A DNA stretch of 47,355 nt from Myxococcales bacterium. Lineage in GTDB: Bacteria > Myxococcota_A > Polyangia > Fen-1088. Where the stretch lies: the NCBI GenBank assembly GCA_025350815.1, contig JANXXE010000171.1, positions 1 through 47,355 of the forward strand, in the 5' to 3' direction. Position 1 is the stretch's first letter. Every line of letters begins with the position of its first letter. The notes beneath the pieces were generated by a model. It was not told the origin of the DNA. It made no database searches and was given only the letters and a program-made list of their open reading frames with translations. The position numbers and the translations under genes were made by a program. Shown here one piece after another: positions 9,617 to 17,829 of this stretch.

Positions 9617-10575
9617 GCGCGCCGGGGCAATCCCGCATCGTCATCGGCACCCGCGGCAGCCCGCTGGCGCGCTGGCAGGCAGACCACATCGGCGCGACGC
9701 TGGCCCAGGCGCATCCGACCCTGGCGGTCGAGCAGCGGATCATTGTCACGGAAGGCGATCGCTTCCAGTCAGGTCCGCTGGTGCAAATCGGCGGCAAGGG
9801 CGTGTGGGTCAAAGAGATCGAGGCCGCGTTGCTGGCAGGCGAGATTGATCTTGCGGTGCACAGTCTGAAGGACGTCCCGGCAGATCTGGCACCCGGGCTG
9901 GTCTTGACGGCCTTTCCGCAACGGGCCGATGCCCGCGACGCGCTCATCGTTCGCGACGGCGTCGGCCGGGCGGGTCCGGGTCTCGACCGGCTGCCCACCG
10001 GTGCGCGCGTCGGGACGTCCAGCCCGCGGCGGCTGTGCCAGTTGATGGCGGCGCGTCCGGATCTCCGTGTCGAGGTGCTGCGCGGAAATGTGGACACCCG
10101 CCTGCGGAAAGTCAGCGAGGGGGTGGTCGATGCCGCCGTGCTGGCTTGCGCCGGTCTGGATCGCCTGGGGCACGCCGCTTCCATCGCGGAACGGCTGTCC
10201 ATCGAGATCATGCTGCCCGCCATTGGCCAAGGCGCGCTCGCGATCGAGACCCGCATCGACGACGATCGGGTGCGTTCCCTGTGCAAGATCCTTTCGGATC
10301 CGTCAGCCGAGATTACGGTGGCGGCCGAGCGCACGCTGCTGGAACGACTGGGCGGGAGCTGCCGCACCCCGCTTGCCGGACACGCGCGGCTTCTGCGAGA
10401 CGGCCCCGGGCCGGGGGTCTTGTACCTGGGGGGGCTCGTGGGTCGGCCGGACGGCACGGAGACCATCCGGGATGCGGTGCAGGGTCCACCCGAGGAGGCC
10501 GCAAGTCTCGGCGCCGAGCTGGCACGGCGACTTCTTGCCCGCGGCGCGGCCCGCATCCTGGCCGAACTGGGCTAG
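9613..10575 (+). CDS. hemC: Porphobilinogen deaminase (hydroxymethylbilane synthase)
   Basis: Joins four porphobilinogen molecules into hydroxymethylbilane. The start is TTG at 9613, inside the hemA stop (TTGA overlap), giving 320 residues, close to the usual 310. The sequence shows IVIGTRGSPLARWQADHI at the N-terminus, the catalytic Asp in AVHSLKDVPADL, GTSSPRRLCQL, LRGNVDTRLRKV, and Cys250 in LGGSCRTPLAGHA, which carries the dipyrromethane cofactor. HemD, the next enzyme in the pathway, is not downstream but at 45.7 kb in this window. Confidence 0.97.
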   Translation: MSAPGQSRIVIGTRGSPLARWQADHIGATLAQAHPTLAVEQRIIVTEGDRFQSGPLVQIGGKGVWVKEIEAALLAGEIDLAVHSLKDVPADLAPGLVLTAFPQRADARDALIVRDGVGRAGPGLDRLPTGARVGTSSPRRLCQLMAARPDLRVEVLRGNVDTRLRKVSEGVVDAAVLACAGLDRLGHAASIAERLSIEIMLPAIGQGALAIETRIDDDRVRSLCKILSDPSAEITVAAERTLLERLGGSCRTPLAGHARLLRDGPGPGVLYLGGLVGRPDGTETIRDAVQGPPEEAASLGAELARRLLARGAARILAELG

Positions 10576-10618
10576 GTCCAATCCTGTTTGCGTGTTTTTC
10601 GGCCGTTTTCGCCCGTTT

Positions 10619-10648
10619 TTGACCTTCGGTCGCGCCTGGGCCTATGAT
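10619..10648 (+). promoter_or_regulatory. Sigma-70-type promoter before the CpoB-like gene
   Basis: TTGACC (10619-10624) and TATGAT (10643-10648) each match the vegetative consensus at five of six positions and stand 18 bases apart. This is the best promoter seen in the window. Transcription would begin near 10655, only about eight bases before the ATG at 10663. The real start of the gene could therefore be the GTG at 10678. It separates the heme operon from the envelope genes. Confidence 0.5.
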
Positions 10649-10662
10649 CACGATGCAAATTC

Positions 10663-11655
10663 ATGCCTTTGGCTGCTGTGATCACGACTGAAACCACCGA
10701 CCGCTGGCTGCGGGTCCGAACGCTGCTGCTGCTTCTGGCCGGCCCCACGTTTGTCGGCGTTGGCGGTTGTGAAGGTCACGCCAGGGACGTCTCAAGTGGC
10801 GAGGAGCTCAACCGCACCATCAATCTACTGCGCACCCAGAACGCGGCTTACGGGCGTCAGGTCGAAGAGCTCGAGAATCGCCTGTTCATTCTGAACGACA
10901 AGGTGGACAGCCAGAAGGTGAACGACCAGCGCCGGGCCGCGCCCGCGCTGCCCACCGAGGTATTGCGCCCGGCCGACGTGGCCCAGGGGCCCGAAATCGC
11001 GTCCGACTGCTTGCCTGCCGAATCAGATGTCGAATACCTGGGCGAGGCGGCAAAGTGCCGCTCGAAGAAGCGCCCCTTCTTGCACTTGATTGGGGATGAG
11101 CTGCCGGTGATGTCGGCGCCCGTGGTCTCGGCGCCGGTTGCCGTCGATTCGGCGCCACGGATTGCCGTGGTCGGCGAAAAAAGCGCGGCCGCCTTGCATG
11201 GTCCGGCTGTGGGTCCCCTCGGTCCGATGGCGCTGTACCGACGGTCGCTCGAGCAGTTGTGGGCTGGACACCACGACGAGGCGTCGTTCGGATTTCGCGA
11301 CTTCGTCCGGCAGTGGCCGCACCATGATCTCGCGGACAACGCCCAGTACTGGTTGGGGGAAAGCTTCTACGCCCGGCAGCAGTTTGCCCAGGCCGCGCAG
11401 GAATTTCGCCGTGTGGTGGAACGATTCCCGCAGGGAAATAAGGTCCCGGACGCCCTGCTGAAAGTGGGTTTCTCTTATCTGGCGCTGGGCAGCGCGACCG
11501 CCGGTCGCGAGGCGCTGGAGCAACTGGTTCGGTCCTACCCGCAGCACCCGACGGCGGGTCTTGCGACTGCGCGACTTGCCGAACTGCGCTCGCCCGGCAG
11601 CCGGGCTGCGGTTTCCGGTGGCCGAGCCGGCGACCCCACGCAGGAGATTCGGTGA
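10663..11655 (+). CDS. CpoB/YbgF-like TPR lipoprotein
   Basis: Envelope protein of up to 330 residues. An N-terminal hydrophobic segment (LLLLLAGPTFVGVGGC) ends in a lipobox-like VGGC with Cys36 as the likely lipidated residue. A coiled-coil stretch follows (about 45-80, ELNRTINLLRTQNAAYGRQVEELENR), then a linker, then TPR units at about 195-310 (YRRSLEQLWAGHHDEASFGFRDFVRQWP and repeats with AQYWLGESFYARQQFAQAAQEFRRVVERFP). Coiled coil plus C-terminal TPR is the CpoB/YbgF layout, which in E. coli links Tol-Pal constriction to peptidoglycan synthesis. No tol or pal gene is present in the window. It overlaps the LysM gene by four bases (GTGA). Start could be ATG 10663 or GTG 10678. Confidence 0.8.
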   Translation: MPLAAVITTETTDRWLRVRTLLLLLAGPTFVGVGGCEGHARDVSSGEELNRTINLLRTQNAAYGRQVEELENRLFILNDKVDSQKVNDQRRAAPALPTEVLRPADVAQGPEIASDCLPAESDVEYLGEAAKCRSKKRPFLHLIGDELPVMSAPVVSAPVAVDSAPRIAVVGEKSAAALHGPAVGPLGPMALYRRSLEQLWAGHHDEASFGFRDFVRQWPHHDLADNAQYWLGESFYARQQFAQAAQEFRRVVERFPQGNKVPDALLKVGFSYLALGSATAGREALEQLVRSYPQHPTAGLATARLAELRSPGSRAAVSGGRAGDPTQEIR

Positions 11656-12914
11656 TCGGTCGCGCAATCGCGGTGGCTGCCGGTGGCCTGTTGCTGGTCG
11701 GCGGGGCAATGTTTCCTGCCAGCGTCGCAGGCCAGACCGTCAGGCTGGGCCAGCCGCGCGCGCCGCAGGAAGCCGACCTTCCAGATACCAACGCAATCGA
11801 AAAGGGCGCCCCGGCGCCAGGGCCACTGTCTTCCTCGGCCTCACCGGAAAGTCCGCCGCCCGATGAGGCCGCATTGAATCGTCAGGCCGTACAGGCCGGA
11901 TCGCCTGTCGCGGGGGGAATCTACGGTCTGGATCAGCTGCAGGGCGACGCCGGACCCGACGAATCACGGGCCAGCGCGATCCCCGAGCTGCACGTGGTCA
12001 AGAAGGGCGACACCCTGTGGTCCCTGTGTGATTTCTACTTTCAGGACCCCTGGCGCTGGCCCCAGGTCTGGGCGCAGAACCCCCTCATCACCAACCCGCA
12101 CTGGCTTTTCCCTGGGGATGTCGTGCGCGTCCGCCCGCCCGGTCCATCGCCCGAGGCGCCCAGGCCGCCTGAGGGGGCCAAGATCATCACCAGCAATCGG
12201 TTGGGCTCGCTCGAAAGCAAGGCCGTCATGTTGCGGCAGATGGGCTTCATCGCCGCCGGCTATCTCGCCGTCAGTGGCGAGATTTCTGGTTCGCGCGAAG
12301 AGAAGATCATGCTGACAGGAGGGGACCAGGCGTACGTGCGCTTCGCCAAGGATCGTCCCCTGCGCGCGGGCGAGCGGTACTCGGTGTTCGTGGTCGACCG
12401 CGAGCACCCGGTCAAGGCCAAGGACAGTGGACTGGTGCTGGGCTATATCGTGCGCGTCCTGGGCGACGTCGTCGTCGATCAAGTGGCCGAGTCGAACGTC
12501 GCGCGGGGTATCCTGGCGGACGTCATCGACCCGGTCGAGCGCGGCTTTCTGGTCAGCCCCGCCGTTCGGCAGTTCAAGACGATCGAGCCGCGGCCGAGCG
12601 ACGTGAACGTCGAGGCGTCCGTGCTGGCCTCGTTCACACCGGTCGTGATGCTGGCGGCCGAGAACTTCGTCGTGCTTGGCCGTGGGAAGAAGGACGGGGT
12701 GCAGGTCGGAAACCGGACCTTCGTCGTGCGCCGGGGCGATGGCTACCGCCGGGTCATGGAGTCCTGGGACCGATCCGACCCCAATTTTCCCAAGGAGGTC
12801 GTCGGTGAACTGTGGATCGTGGACGTGCGAGAAGATACCTCGGTGGCGTGGATAGTCCGCAGCACCAAGGAGATTCGGGTTGGCGAGGTCACCGAGCTGC
12901 GCAAGGGCCACTAG
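11652..12914 (+). CDS. Secreted LysM-domain protein
   Basis: Periplasmic or envelope protein of 420 residues from GTG 11652, overlapping the stop of the CpoB-like gene. A signal peptide covers about residues 1-27 (AIAVAAGGLLLVGGAMFPASVAGQ). A Pro-rich linker follows, then one LysM domain at about 113-161 (ELHVVKKGDTLWSLCDFYF, RWPQVWAQNP, LFPGDVVRV), which should bind glycan strands of peptidoglycan. The remaining 260 residues are beta-rich (YLAVSGEI, AYVRFAKDRPLRAGERYSVFVVDRE, LGYIVRVLGDVVV) with no catalytic motif I recognise. The overlap with the CpoB-like gene suggests a joint role in cell-wall or outer-membrane attachment. Confidence 0.85.
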   Translation: MIGRAIAVAAGGLLLVGGAMFPASVAGQTVRLGQPRAPQEADLPDTNAIEKGAPAPGPLSSSASPESPPPDEAALNRQAVQAGSPVAGGIYGLDQLQGDAGPDESRASAIPELHVVKKGDTLWSLCDFYFQDPWRWPQVWAQNPLITNPHWLFPGDVVRVRPPGPSPEAPRPPEGAKIITSNRLGSLESKAVMLRQMGFIAAGYLAVSGEISGSREEKIMLTGGDQAYVRFAKDRPLRAGERYSVFVVDREHPVKAKDSGLVLGYIVRVLGDVVVDQVAESNVARGILADVIDPVERGFLVSPAVRQFKTIEPRPSDVNVEASVLASFTPVVMLAAENFVVLGRGKKDGVQVGNRTFVVRRGDGYRRVMESWDRSDPNFPKEVVGELWIVDVREDTSVAWIVRSTKEIRVGEVTELRKGH

Positions 12915-12943
12915 GTCGTAAGACCGCAAGAATACTAGGGTAC

Positions 12944-13900
12944 ATGACGTTCGCCTTGACGCCGTGGGGAGGGGACGCTATCTGCTTGCCTTCCATGCTG
13001 CTGTCCCAGGACAACCTGACTGACCGTTTTCCGACAAAGCCCGGCGTGGCTGCGAAGGCGGTTTATCAGGTCGACCGCGACTCGGCCGATTATCCGCATC
13101 GCCTTATGACCCTTGCTGATCCACCGTCCCGTCTGTGGTTCAGCGGGCGTCTGCCTCCGGCCGCCGGGAAGGCCCTGGCCATTGTCGGCTCGCGCGCCGC
13201 CACCGGCGTCGGGCGGGCTTGCGCGCGGCAGCTGGCGACCGACGCGGGTGAACGTGGTTGGGCGGTGATCTCGGGTGGGGCGCTGGGGATCGACGCCGCC
13301 GCCCACGAGGGGGCCTTGAAGGTGGGGGCGCCCACCTTCGCGTTGCTCGGCTGTGGGGTGGACGTTGTCTACCCTGATCGCCACGAATCTTTGTTCGGCG
13401 AGATTGCGAAGTCGGGGGGTCTGCTGTCCGAGTACCCGCCGGGCGAGCCACCCCGCAAGGGACAGTTCCCGGCGCGCAACCGCCTGATTGTCGCGCTGTC
13501 GGACGCCGTCGTGGTGGCCGAGGCGGCCCGGCGCTCGGGGGCGCTGATAACGGCTCGCATTGCCGCGGATCGTGGCTGTCCCGTGTTTGCCCTGGCCGGA
13601 AGCCCGGGCGCGGACGAATTCATCGCCAGTGGGCGCGCCCGCCGCGTCGCCGGATTCGACGAGATCGAGGGTGCGCTGGCCGGCCGCGCCCCCGCCGAGC
13701 CGCGGGAGAGCCCCGCGATTCCGGAGGCCTTGGCAGCGGTAGTGGGCGCACTTCGGGAAGTCCCGGACACCGCCGATGGCCTGGCCCGGCGGCTGGCGCT
13801 TCCGATCGCCTTGGTCATCGGCCGGCTCACCGAAGCCGAGCTGGAGGGATGGGTTAAGCGCGGCAGCGGTGGCCGCTACGAGGTGTACCGTGGCCACTAA
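12944..13900 (+). CDS. dprA: DNA-processing protein DprA
   Basis: Binds incoming single-stranded DNA and loads RecA during transformation; DprA genes also occur widely in bacteria not known to be competent. The Rossmann-like core is complete: LAIVGSRAATGVGRACARQLA, VISGGALGIDAAAHEGAL, FALLGCGVDVVYPDRHESLF, LLSEYPPGEPPRKGQFPARNRLIVALSDAVVVVEA-like segment (VVVAEAARRSGALITA), then CPVFALAGSPG. The usual C-terminal part of the last motif (G-x-N-x-LI) is GADEFIASGRAR here. A winged-helix domain closes the protein (about residues 245-318). The N-terminal SAM domain is missing: only about 50 residues precede the core. ATG 12944 gives 318 residues; ATG 12995 is an alternative. It overlaps topA, a conserved pairing. 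Confidence 0.93.
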   Translation: MTFALTPWGGDAICLPSMLLSQDNLTDRFPTKPGVAAKAVYQVDRDSADYPHRLMTLADPPSRLWFSGRLPPAAGKALAIVGSRAATGVGRACARQLATDAGERGWAVISGGALGIDAAAHEGALKVGAPTFALLGCGVDVVYPDRHESLFGEIAKSGGLLSEYPPGEPPRKGQFPARNRLIVALSDAVVVAEAARRSGALITARIAADRGCPVFALAGSPGADEFIASGRARRVAGFDEIEGALAGRAPAEPRESPAIPEALAAVVGALREVPDTADGLARRLALPIALVIGRLTEAELEGWVKRGSGGRYEVYRGH

Positions 13901-16451
13901 GAAGTCCGCAGCCAAAACTGAGAACAAGTCCGAGTCCAAATCCCCGGCGACGCCCGACAAGGCGCCCAAGAAGTCGATCAAGAAGGTGATCAAGCCGGCG
14001 ATTGCCAAGGAGACCAAGCGCGCGGCGAAGGTGAAGGCGCCCGCGGCGAAGATTGATGTCGATCCACCGGAAGACAAGCCCACGAAGCAGCCGAAAGCGC
14101 CGCGCGCGGGCAGCGCCCTGGTGGTGGTCGAGTCACCGGCCAAGGCGAACACCATCAAGAAGTACCTGGGCGCCGGCTACATCGTGAAGGCGTCGGTCGG
14201 GCACGTGAAGGATCTGCCGAAGACCTCGATGGGCATCGACATCGAGAACGGCTTTCAGCCCGAATACGTGGTCATCGAGGGCAAGAAGAAGGTCCTAAGC
14301 GAGATCAAGGCTGCCGCCGAGAAAGTCGAGCGCGTGCTGCTGGCGCCCGACCCGGATCGCGAGGGGGAGGCCATCGCCTGGCACATCGCCGAGGAACTGC
14401 GTCCGTCCAATCCGAACATCCGTCGGGTGCTGTTCAACGAGATCACCAAGAAGGCCGTGACCGAGGCGGTGTTGCGACCTCTCGATCTCGACATCAAGAA
14501 GTTCGAATCGCAGCAGGCGCGCCGCATACTGGATCGCCTGGTCGGCTACCAGATCAGCCCGGTCTTGTGGACCAAGGTGAAACGTGGTCTGTCCGCCGGT
14601 CGGGTGCAGTCGGTGGCCGTGCGCCTGGTGGTCGAGCGTGAAGGCGAGGTCAAGGCGTTCCGGCCCGAGGAATACTGGTCGATCGACGTGCTGGTCGAGG
14701 GCGCCGCCCCGCCGCCGTTCAGCGCGAAGGCGTTCCGTCTGGATGGCGGCAAGCCCGTGCTGAGCCACGAGGGCCAGGCGCGCGAGATCGTCGACATCGT
14801 CAAGTCGTCGACTCTTCGGGTGACCGCGGTCGAGCGCAAAGAGCGCCGCAAGAACGCCCCGGCCCCGTTCATCACGTCCAAGCTGCAGCAGGAGGCATCC
14901 AGCAAGCTTCGGTATTCGCCCAAGCGAACCATGGGCCTGGCCCAGCGCCTGTACGAAGGTATCGATCTGGGTGACGAGGGTCCGGTCGGTCTCATCACGT
15001 ATATGCGGACCGATTCGACGCGCGTTTCGGACGACGCGCTGACCGAGGTGCGCGCGTACATCGCCGGCCGCTACGGCGCCACGGCCTTGCCCGAGCAGCC
15101 GAATACCTTCAAGAGCAAGAAGGGCGCGCAGGATGCGCACGAGGCCATCCGCCCGACGTCCACAAAGTATGATCCCGAGACCCTGCGGGCGCTGATGGCC
15201 GCGGCGCCCGGTGGCGGCGGGCGTGACGCGCGTGAGGTCGAGGATCTGCTGAAGTTGTACACGCTGATCTGGAATCGTTTCGTCGCCTGCCAGATGGTTC
15301 CGGCGGTCTTCGATCAGACCAGCATCGACATCGAGGCCGGCCGGGTCGGCCTGCGCGCCAGCGGCCAGGTGATGAAGGTTCCGGGTTTTCTCGGGGTCTA
15401 CGCCGAAAGCGTCGAGGATGCCGCCTCCGAAGACGAAAGCACCGGCAGCCTGCCCGACATCAAAGAGGGTGAAATCCTGCGCCTGCTGGAAACCAAGCCC
15501 GAGCAACATTTCACGCAGCCGCCGCCGCGTTTTTCAGAGGCCACTCTCGTCAAGGAACTGGAAGAAAAGGGCATCGGGCGGCCGTCGACCTACGCGGCCA
15601 TTCTGTCCACCATCCAGGACCGCGGTTACGCCGAAAAACGCGAGGGCCGCCTGCACCCGACGGAACTTGGCACCATGGTCAATGGCCTGCTGGTCAAGAG
15701 CTTCCCCCGCATCGTCAGCACGGACTTCACGGCGCAGATGGAAGAACAACTGGACCAGGTTGAGGACGGCACGGTCGACTGGGTGAAGCTGCTGCGCGGA
15801 TTTTACGACCCCTTCAAGCTGGACGTCGACAAGGCCAAGATTGAGATGAAGGACATCAAGCGGGAGGAACAGCCGACCGAACATGTCTGCGAAAAGTGCG
15901 GCAAACCGATGGTTATCAAGTGGGGCCGCAACGGGCACTTCCTGGCCTGCTCGGGTTACCCGGATTGCCGCAACACCAAGGAATACACCCGCAACGAGGA
16001 CGGAACCGTCAAGGTGATGCCGGCCACGCGCCCAACGGATCAGCTGTGTCCGGCCTGCCAGTCACCGATGGTCATCCGGCGCGGGCGCTTCGGGGAATTC
16101 CAGGCGTGTTCGCGCTACCCCGACTGCAAGACGACGTCCCCGATGTCCATCGGCGTCGCCTGCCAGCGTCCAGGCTGTGGCGGTTACCTGACCGAGAAAC
16201 GATCCAGACGGGGCAAGACGTTCTTCGGTTGCTCGAACTATTCCAAGACCAAATGCGATTTCGTGTCATGGGACAGGCCGGTGCCGAAGCCGTGTCCGCT
16301 GTGCGGGGCCACGTTCCTGGCGCTCAAGGTGTCGAAGGCCGGTTCACGCCTTCGCTGCATCAACGAAGGATGCGGATACACCGCTGACGTCGACGACGCG
16401 GGCAATCCCGAACCTGGGGCCACCCCCACGCCGGACGCCAAGGCGTCCTGA
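13890..16451 (+). CDS. topA: DNA topoisomerase I (type IA)
   Basis: Relaxes negatively supercoiled DNA by cutting one strand. The start is probably GTG 13890, overlapping the dprA stop by 11 bases, and gives 853 residues. Residues 1-75 are a Lys/Ala/Pro-rich extension (KKSIKKVIKPAIAKETKR) resembling basic DNA-binding tails. The Toprim domain follows (LVVVESPAKANTIKKYLG, then APDPDREGEAIAWHIAEEL). The active-site Tyr371 is in ITYMRTDSTRVS. The C-terminus carries four cysteine fingers: CEKC...CSGYPDC, CPAC...CSRYPDC, CQRPGC...CSNYSKTKC and CPLC...CINEGC. Length, order and motifs are those of an intact topoisomerase I. The basic N-terminal tail is unusual in length. Confidence 0.97.
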   Translation: MATKKSAAKTENKSESKSPATPDKAPKKSIKKVIKPAIAKETKRAAKVKAPAAKIDVDPPEDKPTKQPKAPRAGSALVVVESPAKANTIKKYLGAGYIVKASVGHVKDLPKTSMGIDIENGFQPEYVVIEGKKKVLSEIKAAAEKVERVLLAPDPDREGEAIAWHIAEELRPSNPNIRRVLFNEITKKAVTEAVLRPLDLDIKKFESQQARRILDRLVGYQISPVLWTKVKRGLSAGRVQSVAVRLVVEREGEVKAFRPEEYWSIDVLVEGAAPPPFSAKAFRLDGGKPVLSHEGQAREIVDIVKSSTLRVTAVERKERRKNAPAPFITSKLQQEASSKLRYSPKRTMGLAQRLYEGIDLGDEGPVGLITYMRTDSTRVSDDALTEVRAYIAGRYGATALPEQPNTFKSKKGAQDAHEAIRPTSTKYDPETLRALMAAAPGGGGRDAREVEDLLKLYTLIWNRFVACQMVPAVFDQTSIDIEAGRVGLRASGQVMKVPGFLGVYAESVEDAASEDESTGSLPDIKEGEILRLLETKPEQHFTQPPPRFSEATLVKELEEKGIGRPSTYAAILSTIQDRGYAEKREGRLHPTELGTMVNGLLVKSFPRIVSTDFTAQMEEQLDQVEDGTVDWVKLLRGFYDPFKLDVDKAKIEMKDIKREEQPTEHVCEKCGKPMVIKWGRNGHFLACSGYPDCRNTKEYTRNEDGTVKVMPATRPTDQLCPACQSPMVIRRGRFGEFQACSRYPDCKTTSPMSIGVACQRPGCGGYLTEKRSRRGKTFFGCSNYSKTKCDFVSWDRPVPKPCPLCGATFLALKVSKAGSRLRCINEGCGYTADVDDAGNPEPGATPTPDAKAS

Positions 16452-16595
16452 TCTAGCCGGAGCGGCCGAGAACGCGCGACACAAAGCCAGAATCCAGCGT
16501 GCGACCGTCGCGCGGTGGCCGAGATCGTCCATGCGACGCCTAACATCCGCCGGTCCATCGGGGTCCTGTCAATCAACGGCAAGGGAGCCATCGCC

Positions 16596-17780
16596 ATGAT
16601 CACGAAGCGTCCACTTTTGTTTGCGGCAGGTCTGCTGGCGGGCGTCGCGCTCGCAGGGTGTGGCAAGGGCGCCGACAACATTTCCGCGGAACAGATGGAA
16701 CAGACGTGCACGACGGTGGCGAGGTCGATCTGCACGCGCATCACACGTTGTCAGGTTGCCTTCCGGCTGGCCCGGGATTACCAGGACGCCGATTGCCAGA
16801 AGGTCGAGCACGACCGCTGTTTTCGTACGCTCAAGCGCCAGAACACTGGTGATTCTGTGAAATCCCTCGAAGACTGCGCGCGGGCCCGCGACAGTCAGGA
16901 CTGCCCCGAATTTCTGGCGGGCGTCGCCCCGGTTGCCTGTGACACGCCGAAGGGTCCGCTGACGGACGGCGCGCCTTGCGTGTCCAGCGCGCAATGTGCG
17001 TCGCAGTATTGCGATGTTGCGACGACCGGGTTGTGCGGTAGTTGCAAGGCGAGACTTGCCGTCGGTGGCGCTTGCGATGCCAACGGTGATTGTCAGACGG
17101 GTCTTTACTGCAAGAAGGCGGCAGCCACCGATCTGACGGGCGTGTGTGCGAAGCGCGGGGCAGAGGGCGAGGCGTGTAACAGCGAAACGGTGTGCCTGTC
17201 GCTCCTGGTCTGTTCGGGGGCGCATATGGAAGGCATGGTCGCCGTCGACGGCGCCTGTCACTCGCGAACCGCCGTGGCGGATCAGCCGTGCAATGACAGC
17301 CGGGTGTGTCTGCGCGGGCTGTCGTGCGTCGGGTTCAACCGTACGAAGATGATGGATGGCGTGTGCAAGGTGCAGGGTTTGGTCGAAGGAGCGCCCTGCG
17401 GCGCTCAGAATGCCGGTTGCGACGGCGACGCCGATCTGTACTGCTTCACGGACCCAAACGACAAGGCCATACGGACGTGCAAGAAGCGGACGTACTCTGG
17501 TGCCGGCGGGATGTGCGGAACGCTTGCCGACGGCAGCGACGCGGGTTGCAAGGACGCGGCGGCCTGCAACAAGATGCTTGCGAACGATCCGGCGAACCCG
17601 ACCAAGCGGATCGATCCCGGAATGTGCGTGCGCCAAGTCGGCATGGGAATGCCCTGCAACGCCAGCGGCCTGGACGGGGCGGGCTGCGTGCCGGGGCTCA
17701 GCTGCATCCTGTCGGCGGCGGGGGCGAAGACGGGGACCTGCCAGTTCCGCGACTATCAGCTGTGCGGGATGAAAAAATAG
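16596..17780 (+). CDS. Cysteine-rich surface lipoprotein of unknown function
   Basis: The protein of 394 residues begins with a lipoprotein signal peptide (LLFAAGLLAGVALAGC, lipidated Cys22). AAGGGAG lies about eight bases before the ATG at 16596. The rest has about 39 cysteines arranged in repeated modules of the form PC...C....YC or C...VC with intervening Gly/Ala, for example APCVSSAQCASQYC, GACDANGDCQTGLYC, EACNSETVCLSLLVC, QPCNDSRVCLRGLSC and MPCNASGLDGAGCVPGLSC. The modules resemble Dickkopf-like or EGF-like small disulfide knots that are frequent in myxobacterial lipoproteins. All cysteines are probably paired in the envelope. No enzymatic motif is present. It stands alone between topA and the dioxygenase gene. 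Confidence 0.85.
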   Translation: MITKRPLLFAAGLLAGVALAGCGKGADNISAEQMEQTCTTVARSICTRITRCQVAFRLARDYQDADCQKVEHDRCFRTLKRQNTGDSVKSLEDCARARDSQDCPEFLAGVAPVACDTPKGPLTDGAPCVSSAQCASQYCDVATTGLCGSCKARLAVGGACDANGDCQTGLYCKKAAATDLTGVCAKRGAEGEACNSETVCLSLLVCSGAHMEGMVAVDGACHSRTAVADQPCNDSRVCLRGLSCVGFNRTKMMDGVCKVQGLVEGAPCGAQNAGCDGDADLYCFTDPNDKAIRTCKKRTYSGAGGMCGTLADGSDAGCKDAAACNKMLANDPANPTKRIDPGMCVRQVGMGMPCNASGLDGAGCVPGLSCILSAAGAKTGTCQFRDYQLCGMKK

Positions 17781-17829
17781 GGACGCGGGCGCCTGCTGAG
17801 ACGCGCGCAAGAGGCTGGCGCGCACGACC

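Noticed and set aside
10576-10625. Intrinsic terminator after hemC
   Set aside because: There are T-rich runs, but the stem that would have to precede them is not present; the repeats of CGTTTTCG type pair poorly.
12935-14158. A 407-codon minus-strand open frame opposite dprA and the start of topA
   Set aside because: Both plus-strand genes are complete, with all family motifs. The minus-strand translation shows only composition bias.
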